Assembly: GCA_021234155.1 (NCBI GenBank)
Contig: JAJEKV010000169.1
Location: 357,344-421,343 of the forward strand
Direction of reading: 5' to 3'
From: Isoetes taiwanensis
Taxonomy: Eukaryota > Streptophyta > Lycopodiopsida > Isoetales > Isoetaceae
Length of the DNA: 64,000 nt
A model generated the notes under the pieces. That model was not told the origin of the DNA. It did not search any database and saw nothing but the letters and a program-made list of their open reading frames with translations. This document shows, piece after piece, positions 1-11,005 of this stretch. Position numbers and translations under genes: made by a program. Position 1 is the first letter of the stretch, and each line of letters opens with the position of its first letter.

Positions 1-579
1 TAATATTCTACATGTTCCGATATATGAATATCCACTTAGGCAACTTATGAATGATTCTTTGTTTATTCTCCGATCTGGTTGAACAAGTACTTAGTGATTG
101 TTGGTCCAAATAAGTTTGTTGTTTCACTCTCTACATAATATGATGTTTAGTTACGAATATGCATAAACGGATAATACAACCATACAAAGGGAACATGCAC
201 TTTGAGGTTTGATTTTTCAGCCTCCTTTTGTTCGTGACACCAATGTATGTTGTATTCATATCCGTCTTATCTTAGTAAAATTGAGAGCTGGTGCGTAAAT
301 GGTGGCAACAGGGTTTTGGGGTTTGATATTTCAGCTCCCTACCCTGCATACCATTTATTGAACGTAAATTAAGTTTGATTTGAGCTGTGTTACCTCTGTT
401 TACCAGGGCAGACAACCTCTCAATGCGAGGGGTAATATACCTCACCATATATGTGTGTGCGGATGAAGAATGGGCTGGTTTAAACCAGGACAGACAAATT
501 CTCAATTTCTAACTAGGTTTAGTTCTTGAAGTATAGTATTTGCTAGATTAGACCCTAGCAAGTATTTTGTAAAATTTTT
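1..579. repeat. Long direct repeat, copy 1 (cut by window start)
   Basis: This stretch is repeated with high identity at 4186-4767, a spacing of 4185 bp. Both copies share the block around TTCAGCTCCCTACCCTGCA and end in a stem-loop (TTGCTAG, 8-base loop, CTAGCAA) followed by GTAAAATTTT. The copies do not end in TG/CA, so they are not typical LTRs. The left limit lies outside the window. They may be terminal direct repeats of an unclassified element or the remains of a tandem duplication. Confidence 0.85.
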
Positions 580-994
580 ATGAAGCTTCTGTTTTTCCGT
601 TCGAGGACGGATAACCCATGCTCCTGGCTTTACTGTTATTGCTTTTGATTATGAACATGACACTCATAATTAAAATACTTAGATGTGGTCCTTGGCTTTA
701 TTAATTTTACTTTCCTATGTAATCATGTTAGTTCTGAGGAACATAGATGGATATGGGGCCAAATACTTGACCTCCGTCCGTATATGTGTAATCTGCTGCA
801 TGATTTTATCTATGATCATATCCCTGATTATGTTCTATTTTAATTACTTCCTACTTGACAAAATTATCTCAAGGATCTGGTATGTCCACCTTGTTTAAAC
901 TGTTGCATGCAGTGGTTTTCGTTGTGGGTTGATGGTACAAACCCATACATCTTCCTTTATGCATAGACTAATGATACTATCGGTCTTTTTACAG

Positions 995-1526
995 ACATCT
1001 AGGTACTCTCACGAACAGGGACATAAGGAGATTGAAAATCCATGGATTCCTGAAATTAGGATGCATGGCTTTGAAGCTCTTAAATGCCAAGTCCCTAATA
1101 GGGCAGTGCAGACAATTATATGCTGCCTTAATGATGAGTTCATGTTCAAAAAAATCATTGAACTGGAACTTAAAATCACGGAATATAGGCTCTCAGCTGT
1201 AGCCGTTCTTGGATTTAATGACTGGCTTGAGGTACTTATACTCAAGATGAAAAATCATCCAGTAAACTATGACAAAATCATTGAAGATGACAAAATCACC
1301 GAAGATATATGGCATGCAACGTCATCTGCTCTCAAGTAATGCCATGTCTATATGTAAACAGCAGCTGCGACAGTGCTGCCACAGATCTGAATAATATCAT
1401 TTCCCAATTTATCGACAATGGGTTTGATAAGAAAACAGTTCTGAGAAATGTCCATAGGATTTTGATTCAAGACTTTCCTGGACTGGCATACGATAGCAAA
1501 GATGTCATCAAACATATATACCACAG
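995..1526 (+). pseudogene. Exon-like coding stretch, unknown protein, frame-broken
   Basis: I do not recognise this protein. A pyrimidine-rich tract ending in AG (to 994) opens a reading frame of about 115 codons that stops at 1337-1339. A second frame covering 1309-1581 carries on with similar composition (SCDSAATDLNNIISQF, then DFPGLAYDSKD) up to a GT donor-like site at 1527. A GT at 1336 and an AG at 1360-1361 enclose only 26 bp, too short for a plant intron, so a small deletion or frameshift is more likely. The stretch is soluble and charged, with no signal peptide or membrane segment. It lies inside the unit bounded by the direct repeats at 1-579 and 4186-4767, so it may belong to a mobile element or be a captured or host gene fragment. 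Confidence 0.35.
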
Positions 1527-1581
1527 GTACTTTACTTTCATAACACATTTAAAGTCCTTTGCTGTCCTGCAGGTTGTTTAA

Positions 1582-2790
1582 CTTGAAATTTTGGATTGTA
1601 TTGCGTAGTTTCTATTTTTACTTGCTGAGTAGGGTCCTTGCAGCAATGCTAGGCGCCCTACTCAGCCTAGCATTTGCTCACAAAATCCGGACCCTCCTCG
1701 CATGCGGCAGGAGGTAGGTTTAATTTTTGAAGGGTCGGCTTCACACAGTCCGTCATACAGATGATTTTTTTGGAAAATTTTTTTTAGGTTGGTTCTAGAG
1801 TGATATAAAGCTCTGCAACTTGGATTTCAGACTTCATTATGTAACTGACCTCTGTGTCTAGTGGATGACTTACTCCAATATAAGGTAAATGGTAATTTGT
1901 TTTAGTCTGCACCAGTATACATGACCCTATTCACCTGATCAGACTTTAGAGGATATGTTGTGTTCCCTTAAAGCTTACATATATGGACACTCTTAGCCTG
2001 TTTTAAGCCTGACCATTTACTGGTGGCAAACTGGGTTTTACTAGTATGCAGGCCTGATAATTAGCATATTTATTTGGTCCCTTGTGCCTGAGACCTACAC
2101 ATAGAATTCGACACAACTTGAGCCATTTCTTATTGCATCCCTTCTCACTATACTTGTGACATTCAACAGATTAAGGGTCTTCATGCAGCCATATAAGGGA
2201 TTGGACCACCAGGCAATTATGCAACACTGGTTTTCTTAGCTGGTATAAATAATTAATTGTTTTTTGATCTTCTCAAATTTACTTCCAGCTTGGCATTGGC
2301 CAAGATATGGCAACCATGGAACAGAGGTTCCATTATACCTTGGACCTTGGGGTCACTTGGAGTGTTGACCCATTCACATAAACATTTTTTAATAATATAG
2401 CAGCCCTCATTAAGATGGTTTTTAGAGAGATGGATCAGGGTAACCTTTTTACTGGTTCAGTATGGTCCTGATGATGTTTTAGGGTCTACACGTATAAGAG
2501 ACCCCTAGAACAAGGTTTCTGGGACAAGGTTTGTTCTGTTACCCCATTATCCTTTATAATAAATATACCTTGTAGAACACATACTATTTTAAGTTGAAAT
2601 ATATGTGGATGAAATGTGGAAAACTAAATACATAAAGCGGATACTCACGAGTTAATGTGGGATGCTTAACATTAATAACATGGTTTTGAGCGGGAAGAAA
2701 GCTAATCTAGTATTAATGGAGAATAAGCCCTAAAAAAGTGGACGGGCTAGTGCTGTGTTAAACTTTGGTCCTCCGTTCTGTGACTTCTAG
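1582..2790. other. No recognisable gene
   Basis: AT-rich sequence between the two exon-like stretches. It could be intron or mobile-element interior. I see no conserved domain, RNA gene or repeat array here. Confidence 0.4.
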
Positions 2791-2797
2791 CAACAGT

Positions 2798-3088
2798 ATG
2801 GGACCTAAAAGGGGTCCAGGCAGACCGCTTGGAGCAAAAAACGTAAGAGCAAAGGGCCTACTGCTTGTGCAAAGAAGGCCGTCTCCCCCTGGGCAAGCCA
2901 GAAATCTTCAAGCTGCCAACATCTTCAAAAGATGTCTGATTAGAAATGCTACTATGCGGGCAGCGGGCTTGGATAATAATGAACCAGTTTACAACAACCC
3001 AGCTGTGGCTAACCTTGATCCGGATCTGGAGGCTTATGATAACCCTGGAGACGAACAAAATGAGGTTAATGTGTTTTTCAGTTGTTGA
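2798..3088 (+). CDS. Exon-like ORF with AT-hook motif, unknown protein
   Basis: The frame starts at ATG 2798, eight bases after an acceptor-like TTCTAG, and runs about 97 codons to a stop at 3088. A donor-like GAG|GTTAAT lies at 3064/3065, so the real exon may end there. The N-terminus reads MGPKRGPGRPLGAKN. The PGRP core flanked by basic residues is an AT-hook-like motif, which in known proteins binds the minor groove of AT-rich DNA. The C-terminal half is acidic and rich in Asn and Asp. It could be the first coding exon of a nuclear protein from a host gene or from the surrounding repeat-bounded unit. The function is inferred from the motif only. Confidence 0.35.
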   Translation: MGPKRGPGRPLGAKNVRAKGLLLVQRRPSPPGQARNLQAANIFKRCLIRNATMRAAGLDNNEPVYNNPAVANLDPDLEAYDNPGDEQNEVNVFFSC

Positions 3089-4185
3089 ATCGCTGTAGGA
3101 GGCTAAATATTATTTCCTTCAAGGTATTTTCCTTCAAATCATGATTCATGCATGCCAACAGCGGCAGGACTTATACATACAGTGCTGCCTGAGCTTAAAT
3201 AGGGTTTGATTGTGACTATGGCTACATAAGATCAATGTAACATGGTCTATATTCTTAAACATTTAATGTCTTTAGATACTCTGAATTAAACAGTCGCCAG
3301 CACAGATTAAATTAATTTATGCAAAAGGTTGGATACAAGCGGTTTCAGATCTATATCTATTAACTTTATGGACAGAAACATCTTGCTTTTCATTGACACT
3401 GGAGAAATCGACCTGTGATATAAGTTTAACAGTCAAATATGAACACATTGCATGGCTGATATTATGCTGGCACATAAACCCGATCTACTCAAAGACTCTT
3501 ATAGTATGTGTCTTTCTTTAAAGGATTCTACTTTGTTCTGCTTTGCTTTATCCTAGAAATACTGAGGTTGATATCGATCTCGCATGGCAAATGATTATGT
3601 ATTGTCATGTTGCTTAAACATAAAGGAAACGGATAATAACGGGGGTTTGTTTTTGCTTACGACGGCCTGCTTCATACTTACCCTTATCGGGCTAACGTGT
3701 GATTGATTTGGTTGCGGTAACACGACAAAACCTACCTTTGTTGTTTTTAGCTTAGCAAAATGGTGGAATTTTTTAAAAATATGGGGCGAGATCGGATAGT
3801 TCATGCGCCTTGAAACTCTCTACGTTATTATGATGATTACTTAAATCTCTTTACGGTAGACGTTTTTTGAAATGGTGAGTACTTGAAAATACAATCATTA
3901 CTGGGCTTTTCTACACGGTATATTATCTTTATCTTGGCTGGAACATCTAGATATTTTTCTATATCTACTGGAACTTTGGTTTGTATCAAAATATAAAAAA
4001 TAAAAAAGCTAAAAACAATGTTGAAAACATGGTCTTCGTCTTAATAGATCATTGCAGTTATATCTGTGGATGTTCACATTATACCGTCTTATGTTTCTTG
4101 CTCCAGTTACTGAATTGACCTTTGTCATTGAGAAACATGTACTAGTCACTTTCTGCTGCTGATTTAGCATGGTTCATTCATGACT
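3089..4185. other. No recognisable gene
   Basis: AT-rich sequence between the AT-hook ORF and the second direct repeat. Short open frames on both strands look like chance. Confidence 0.4.
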
Positions 4186-4767
4186 TAATATTCTACATGT
4201 TCCAGATATATGAATATCCACTTAGGCGACTTATGAATGATTCTTTGTTTATTCTCGTCGACCGTTGAACAAGTACTTAGTGATTCTTGGTCCAAATACG
4301 TTTGTTGTTTCACTCTCTACGTAATATGATGTTTAGTTACGGAATATGCATAAACAGGATAATACAACCATACAAAGGGAACATGCACTTTGAGGTTTGA
4401 TTTTTCAGCCTCCTTGTTCGTGACACCAATGTATGTTGTATTCATATCCGTCTTATCTTAGTAAAATTCGAGCTGGTCTGTAAATGGTGGCAACAGGGTT
4501 TTGGGGTTTGATATTTCAGCTCCCTACCCTGCACACCATTTATTGAACGTAAATTAAGTTTGATTTGGTCATGTTACCTCTGTTTACCGAGGCGGGACAA
4601 CCTCTCAATCTTGGGGTAATATACCTCACCATATATGTGTGTGCCAGATGAAGGGCGTGGGCCTGGTTTAAACCAGGACAGACAAATTCTCAATTTCTAA
4701 CTAGGTTTAGTTCTTGAAGTATAGTATTTGCTAGATTAGACCCTAGCAAGTATTTTGTAAAATTTTT
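4186..4767. repeat. Long direct repeat, copy 2
   Basis: Second copy of the repeat at 1-579, with scattered substitutions and a few small indels. It ends at the same stem-loop and AAAATTTT tract, after which the two flanks differ completely. Confidence 0.85.
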
Positions 4768-4773
4768 TTTAAT

Positions 4774-5232
4774 ATAACAATCAACACACAACTACCGTTA
4801 ATATTATTAACACAAACTATTGCATTTAACACATTTAAATTAAAATCCCCCTTAAACCCCCTTTGGTTTGGGTGCATATTCACACGGGGGTTACGTAGGG
4901 CAGCGAGAGCTCAAAAAATATATTTATAATACATGTATAAAATTAACACCATTAAGTACATTCTCTCAAACTTTATAGTATTTTACAAACTTTAATATAT
5001 AGTATACAAAAACTTGTACATGCATACCCCACAAACGAGGATCGCTATGTACGGTCCAGATCTTGGAATAAAGGGCAAATATGCCCATCCGACAGCTCTC
5101 GTTGCCCGGAGTAACCCCCCGTGTGAATATGCACCCAAACCAAAGGGGGTTTAAGGGGGATTTTAATTTAAATGTGTTAAATGCAATAGTTTGTGTTAAT
5201 AATATTAACGGTAGTTGTGTGTTGATTGTTAT
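4774..5232. mobile_element. Foldback / long-TIR MITE-like element
   Basis: The left arm 4774-~4912 and the right arm ~5094-5232 are near-perfect inverted repeats of about 140 bp. Both arms carry the block GTGTGAATATGCACCC next to a run of C and AAAGGGGGTTTAAGGGGG. The loop of about 180 bp contains CATACCCCACAAACGAGG. There is no coding capacity, and I found no convincing target duplication. A related single-arm copy is at 52083-52443. Confidence 0.75.
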
Positions 5233-5394
5233 GTTAGGAAACCATCATGAATTGCCACTATTGCATAAAAAACCATGCCAAAAACCATTAGCAACTCTAA
5301 TAAATTATGCTTCAATAAAAAAATAGCATACATAACTGCGTCTCAATTATAAAAGCCACAAGAATAAGTGGTTTTTATTAAGAATGGAAAATTT

Positions 5395-6051
5395 TGAAGG
5401 AATTTGACTAGTCAATATAATACAACTGCACTAGCACAATTCATTAGCCACAAGTATCTCCTTAGCACTATAACAAAATGAACTTTCAATACTATGTGAA
5501 TGTTAATACCATTGGAAATCAAAATAATAAACCATGATCATATGCTATATTTCAGATTTCTAATGCAATGATATTTAACACCTTCGATAGCCCAAGCTAC
5601 AGTCTTCCGGAAGCCCCTGTACCTTCGCATACGACCAACTTACAACATACTTCTTGATTTATTTGGTTGATCCGGCCGATAAGCCGGACCGACCTCGTTG
5701 GTTCTGGCCGGAATGGGCAATTCTGAATTCAAACTCTCCTTGCCTCCAAACTATTGGACCGCAAAGCCTTATGCCATATTTAACTTATTTCAATGATAAG
5801 ACCAAGCATATAAATAGGCCTTATCCAAAGACACTTATAGAACCATTAAAATATCAACTTCAAATATCTTAGGATCAGCTTTTCGAACCTTATATGAATA
5901 TCTCCATGATCTCCTTATGCAGTAGAAGTGTTATGATCATACCACCCTGTTATGATCTTTTAAATTATGCTAACATCTGTATTCTGTAGACACATATATT
6001 CATGCCTTCAAAATTATAATATACTGTCATGACATGATTAAATCCTTTTCA
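5395..6051 (-). repeat. Copia 3' LTR
   Basis: Left copy of the LTR pair, downstream of RNase H in the minus-strand reading. Its ends are TGAAGG...TTTTCA on the plus strand. The open frame inside it (5654-5872) is also present in the other LTR and has no known domain, so it is not annotated as a gene. Confidence 0.95.
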
Positions 6052-7543
6052 TTTTCCCCTTCATGTCATGAGCAGTACATTGGATCCTTTCCCTGAGCAA
6101 GTTAAACGTGCATTCTGAAAGAGCTTTGGTTAAAATATCAGCCAGTTGGTTCTCAGAGTTTACATAACTCAACTTGATCATTCCTTTTCCCACAACTTCT
6201 CTTATGAAATGCAGTTCTAATTCAATGTGTTTGGACCTTTCATGTAGAACAGGAGCTATGCAGCTTGTGTTATCACACCACATTAGAGTAGGTTGCTCCT
6301 GTATAAATCCAAGTTCATTCATTAATCTTCTTTCCCATACTAACTCTTTTGCAGTCAAGGTTGCTGAGGCATATTTTGCTTCAGCATTTGACATTGCAAT
6401 AGATCCCTGTTTTTTGCATTTCCATGCTATAGGAGCACCACCCAGAAATATCAAGTAACTAGAAGTGGATTTCCTGTTATCTAAATCCCCTTCCTAGTCA
6501 GCATCACAGTAAGCTTCAAGCTTTAAGTCTTCTGTACCAAATATTATTCCACAGTACATTGTCCCTTTGAGATATCTGAGTACTCTCTTGGCAGCAATCC
6601 AATGCTCCTTCCCTGGATCATTTAAATATCTACTCAGTATATTCACTATGTATGCTATATCAGGCCTAGAGCAGTTTGCAACATATGCTAAGCAACCGAC
6701 CAGAGATCTATACGGAACCTTTTCCATCTCATTCCTTTCTTCCTCTGTTCTCGGGCACAATTGCATGGAGAGTTTCCTTCCTGGTACTACAGGGGCCTTG
6801 CAAACTTTACACTCCTTCATTCTGAATCTTTCAAGCATTGAATCTATTTGCCTTCATTGTGTTAATGTTAGTTTCTTATTTTTCCTGTCCCTATACACTT
6901 CAACTCCAAGAAACTTAGTTAATTCTCCAAGATCAGTCATTTGAAATCTCTGATTCAAAATTTGCTTGCATGTTTTCAATACCTTTAAGCCTTTTGAGAT
7001 CATGATGTTATCATCAACATAAAGAGCTATGATACACCAGTCATCCCCTGCTTAAAATTTGTATAAGTTACCATCATTTTTAAGCTTGCTGAATCCTTGT
7101 TCCCTGAGATAAGTGTCCATGCATTTATACCACTCCCTTGGCGATTGTTTGAGACCATACACAACCCTGTTTAATCTCCAAACCTTGTCATCATCTTCTT
7201 CAAATCCTGGTGCCTATCTAATATATATTTCTTCCTCTAATTTTGCATTCAAAAATGTTGTGTTTACATCCATATGATGTATCTCCAGGTCACATGCATT
7301 TGCAATAGATAAAAGCATCCTAATACTGTTCATTTTGACCAGAGGTGAGAAGGTTTCTTCATAGTCTTGTCCCTTTTTTTGTGAAAAGCCTTGAGCCACG
7401 AGACGAGCTTTAAATTTAGGTCTAATACCATCTGCTCCTGTTTTAATTTCATAGAGCCATGTACAAACAACTACATTCCTATTGGTTGGCAAATCTGTAA
7501 GCTCATATGTTTTTCTTTTGAAAGATGCCATTTCATCTTCCAT
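6038..7543 (-). pseudogene. Copia reverse transcriptase and RNase H (broken)
   Basis: Minus-strand reading. The RT begins with the family pattern around CTWLYEIKTGADG and KARLVAQGFSQKKGQDYEET. The catalytic box reads LYVDD near 6990-7030. RNase H follows with the copia pattern GSIAMSNAEAKY, LVWERRLMNELG and SENQLADILTKAL. Known role: RT copies the element RNA to DNA and RNase H removes the RNA strand. In-frame stops interrupt it at about 7214, 7051, 6860 and 6496. At 7214 the stop is TAG just after IYIR, and at 6496 TAG replaces a codon next to YCDAD. The frame otherwise runs on through each stop. No functional polyprotein is expected. Confidence 0.93.
6052..6064 (-). promoter_or_regulatory. 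Copia polypurine tract
   Basis: The minus strand reads AAGGGGAAAA directly before the 3' LTR. It is in the expected place and of the expected composition to prime plus-strand DNA synthesis. Confidence 0.85.
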
Positions 7544-7548
7544 AGCCT

Positions 7549-9472
7549 TTATCCACTTTTATCTTTATGATTTGAATTCACTGCCTCTAAATAATTCTTA
7601 GGCACACTAAAATCAGAAAGCATCAAGACTTCAAAGAGATCATGTAACTCACCTCTTTGTTCTGCTACTCTTCCCAAGTTTCCTTGTTGCTCGCCAACAC
7701 TTTCTTGTAATTTTTCGACCTCAGTTTTCCTTTTCCTTTGCTCAGCAAGTGCTCCATTTTGTTGATTATCTTCTGGCTGAATCTGCAGATGCTTAGGGAT
7801 TGCAACATCATTAGTTATGTCAGATTCTCCCTCTATGTCATCTATGTCAAATTTGACCATTGGTTCATGATGCTTTTCCTCTGATGTGTCGACCTGCATT
7901 GATGTTATATTGTCATGATGTTTCCCCTCTGACATATCTACTTGTATTTGCCTTTTATTTTCTGTTTTCTCATCATGCAGATTGATCTTTGGAATTGGTT
8001 TGTAATATTGTGTTTCATCGAACACAACGTCCCTACTTACTATTATCCTTCTATTTTTTGGATCATAAAGCCTATAGGCTTTAGACTGATCATCATACCC
8101 AACTAGGTAAGAAATATAAGCTCTGTCATCAAGCTTCTTTCTTAATTCTTCAGGTACATGTGCAAAAATAAAACAGCCATAAGCTTTTAATTTGTCATAA
8201 TTTGGAAACTTTCCCAGGCACTGCACCATTAAGGCTGCTAGAAGGTAAGAGATTTTGAACATAAACTGAGGTTTTGACTGCTTCATCCCAAAGGAAATTT
8301 GGTAAGCATGTGTACTTCAACATGCTCCTTACTGCATTTAGAATAGTGCGAATTTTTCTTTCTGCAATGCCATTCTGTTGGGGAGAGAATCTACATGTTA
8401 ACTGCCTCTTAATACCTTTGTTTCTGCAATAAGCCTTGAATTCATTTGACAGGTATTCCCCACCTTTGTCTGAGCGTAAACATCTAATCTTTCTTCCTGT
8501 CTCAAGTTCAACTTCACTTAAATACTGTTTAAAAGCTTCAAAAGCCTGATCTTTTGTTCTCAAATAGTACATCTTTGTTCTCCTGCTGAAATCATCTATA
8601 AAAGTCATAAAATATTTCACATCTGTCATACTGGTCACATTAAGAGGCCCACAAAGGTCTGTGTGAACAAGGTCCAGCAATCCCTTTGCTCTTTTCCACG
8701 ATTTTTTGAACGGAAGCTTGCTATGTTTGCCTAAAAGGCACCGTGCACATTTGAGATCTTCTTTTTCCTCCTCTTGAGCATGGATCAGACCCTGCTTGTT
8801 GAAGAGTTTTATAATCTTGGAATTTGCATGGCACAATCTTTCATGCCAAGTTTTAATGGAAGGGCATGCAATTAAATTAATACTTGGTAATAAATGATCT
8901 ATATTCAAACCAAAAAGGTTTCCAACACGTTTTCCCAGAAATCTGATTTCATTATTCATAAGAACTTTACATTGCAGTCTTTCAAAGACAACTTTATAAC
9001 TTAAATCTACCAGCTGAGATACTGAAATTAGATTTCTAACAAGCCCTGGAACACAAAGTACATCTTTTAATTCAATCTTTTTCCCTTGCAGATCAAAAAG
9101 CTCGAGCATGCCACTATCCTTGATTCTTTGACAATGTCCATTTCCCAGTTGAACATGTCCACCTGCTCTTCTCTTGCAATCTTTAAGAAATTTTGTTGTG
9201 CAAGTTACTGTCTTCTCAGCTCCTGAATCTATAATCAATAATTTTGAGTCACTGTTCTTAGATTTTAAAACATTCAACTGAGATTTACATATCTCTTCAT
9301 CTTCATTTGGTTCTTGTTCATCATAGCTTCTTTCCTGTGTAAGATTTAATTCAGGTTTTCCCCTTCCTGTATCCCTGCCTTTACCAAAATTTCCGCCTCT
9401 GTTGCTTGCTCCTTTTCCTCTTCCTCTACCTCTGCCAGAACTCCCTTTTGGGCTTAAACAGTTTGCAGCCAA
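7549..9472 (-). pseudogene. Copia protease and integrase (frameshifted)
   Basis: From 9472 the frame gives a Gly/Arg-rich linker and then the aspartic protease motif LIIDSGAEKT (near 9218-9235). Next is the pre-integrase zinc finger pattern TWHERLCHAN...CARCLLGKH, and then the integrase core. The D,D35E triad is seen as HTDLCGP, LRSDKGGEY and QQNGIAERK. Known role: the protease cleaves the polyprotein and the integrase inserts the DNA copy. A frameshift near 8200-8230 moves the C-terminal part to 8286-7549, which carries the copia signature KLKAYGCFIFAHVPEE and YRLYDPKNRRIIVSRDVVF, followed by a polar linker of about 110 residues leading to RT. I placed the start at the frame junction with gag, because the element is read as one polyprotein. 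Confidence 0.93.
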
Positions 9473-10321
9473 ATGTCCTTTCCCCTCACAATTATAACAG
9501 ATAACTTCTCTTCCTTAGGACACTCATTTTTCAAATGCCCATAACTGTCACAATGATAGCATAGTCCGATTTTCCATTTTGTTGAAGTGTTCCCTTTTTT
9601 TCCTTTGTAATTTCCTATATACAATACTTCTGCTGCCTGCTCATCAGCATCAACAACGCTTTGCTCCAACTCGGTTCTTAACATTCTGACCGCATCTTCC
9701 TTTGTTCTTGCCACATTTCTTAATAAGGTGGCCAGGTGAGTGTCATGTGAGACTGATCTAGCAATAGCTAGAATCTGATACTCATCAGTCAAAGTATTCC
9801 ATGCCCCTTCAAGATCTGCAATAATAGAGTCGAACTTTTCAAGAAACTCTGTCAGACCTTCTTTGTCATATATAGTTTAAGTCTTTTTAATTGTTTCTCC
9901 AAGACATCTATCTTTGAGGATGATTTTGATTCATAATTCTTAATCATATAGTGCCACATATCTCTTGGTGACAGTCCCTCAGTTTTAGCTTGATTACTGT
10001 GCCAACTTTGCAAGAGATTATAGCTTGAGCTTCCATAATGTTCAAACTTTCATCAATTACTTCTGAACTTGCTGTGACACTTGCAGATCCTCCTCCAATA
10101 GTAGAACCTTCAGAGGTTGAACTTGCACTAGTTCCCCCTGCATTTACACTTCCTGCACTTACATTTAAGGTGGTATGTTTAACTGTATTTTCATCTATTA
10201 GATACCACAGATTTTCAAATTCAAAGACTTCCCTGATGCTTTGTTTCCAAACTTGAAAACTTCCTTCTCCCTTGAAAACTTCTATGGCATTTAAAAGATT
10301 GGCTCCGAATCTTGTAGACAT
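9454..10321 (-). pseudogene. gag: Copia gag with two zinc knuckles (broken)
   Basis: ATG at 10321 lies about 10 bases after the primer binding site, the usual place for copia gag. The first part (10321-9944) has the nucleocapsid-precursor pattern GEGSFQVWKQSIREVFE. A stop near 9944 and a shift separate it from 9792-9454, which ends with a CX2CX4HX4C knuckle (CYHCDSYGHLKNEC). A second knuckle (CYNCEGKGHLAANC) is visible in another frame at about 9466-9510, so a single-base frameshift falls between the two. Known role: it packages the element RNA in a virus-like particle. Tandem knuckles are less common in copia than a single one. Confidence 0.88.
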
Positions 10322-10331
10322 GATGACCTGT

Positions 10332-10343
10332 GCTCTGATACCA
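10332..10343 (-). promoter_or_regulatory. Copia primer binding site, iMet-tRNA type
   Basis: The minus strand reads TGGTATCAGAGCACAGG one base inside the 5' LTR. TGGTATCAGAGC is the standard complement of the plant initiator tRNA-Met 3' end. Confidence 0.95.
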
Positions 10344-10344
10344 A

Positions 10345-11000
10345 TGAAGGAATTTGACTAGTCAATATAATACAATTGCACTAGCACAATTCATTAGCCA
10401 CAAGTTTATCTCCTTAGCACTACAACAAAATGAACTTTCAATACTATGTGAATGTTAATACCATTGGAAATCAAAATAATAAACCATGATCATATGCTAT
10501 ATTTCAGATTTCTAATGCAATGATATTTAACACCTTCGATAGCCCAAGCTACAGTCTTCCGGAAGCCCTTGTACCTTCGCATACGACCAACTTACAACAT
10601 ACTTCTTGATTTATTTGGTTGATCCAACCGATAAGCCGGACCGACCTCGTTGGTTCTGGACGGAATGGGCAATTCCAAATTCAAACTCTCCTTGCCTCCA
10701 AACTATTGGACTGCAAAGCCTTATGCCATATTTAACTTATTTCAATGATAAGACCAAGCATATAAATAGGCCTTATCCAAAGACACTTATAGAACCATTA
10801 CAATATCAACTTCAAATATCTTAGGATCAGCTTTTCGAACCTTATATGAATATCTCCATGATCTCCTTATGTAGTAGAAGTGTTATGATCTCACCATCCT
10901 GTTATGATCTTTTAAATTATGCTATCTGTATTCTGTAGACACATATATTCATGCCTTCAAAATTATAATATACTGTCATGACATGATTAAATCCTCTTCA
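10345..11000 (-). repeat. Copia 5' LTR
   Basis: Right copy of the LTR pair. The promoter and start of transcription would lie here and run leftward. It differs from the 3' LTR by point changes such as CAATTGCACT against CAACTGCACT, and by small indels. Confidence 0.95.
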
Positions 11001-11005
11001 AATTT

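Larger units (their letters stand above)
5395..11000 (-). mobile_element. Ty1/copia LTR retrotransposon, nearly complete
   Basis: A 5606 bp element on the minus strand. LTRs of 657 bp (5395-6051) and 656 bp (10345-11000) begin TGAAGG and end CTTCA. A perfect 5 bp target duplication AATTT sits at 5390-5394 and 11001-11005. On the minus strand the order is 5' LTR, iMet-type PBS, gag with zinc knuckles, protease, integrase, reverse transcriptase, RNase H, PPT, 3' LTR. Integrase before RT is diagnostic of copia. The coding region has about four in-frame stops and two or three frameshifts, so this copy should not be autonomous. The LTRs differ at only a small number of sites (I noted about a dozen), which suggests a fairly recent insertion. 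Confidence 0.97.

Noticed and set aside
683-898. Hydrophobic 71-codon frame
   Set aside because: AT-rich codons alone produce such frames; there is no further support.
5654-5872. 72-codon frame repeated at 10606-10824
   Set aside because: It is inside both copia LTRs, so its repetition reflects LTR identity and not a gene.
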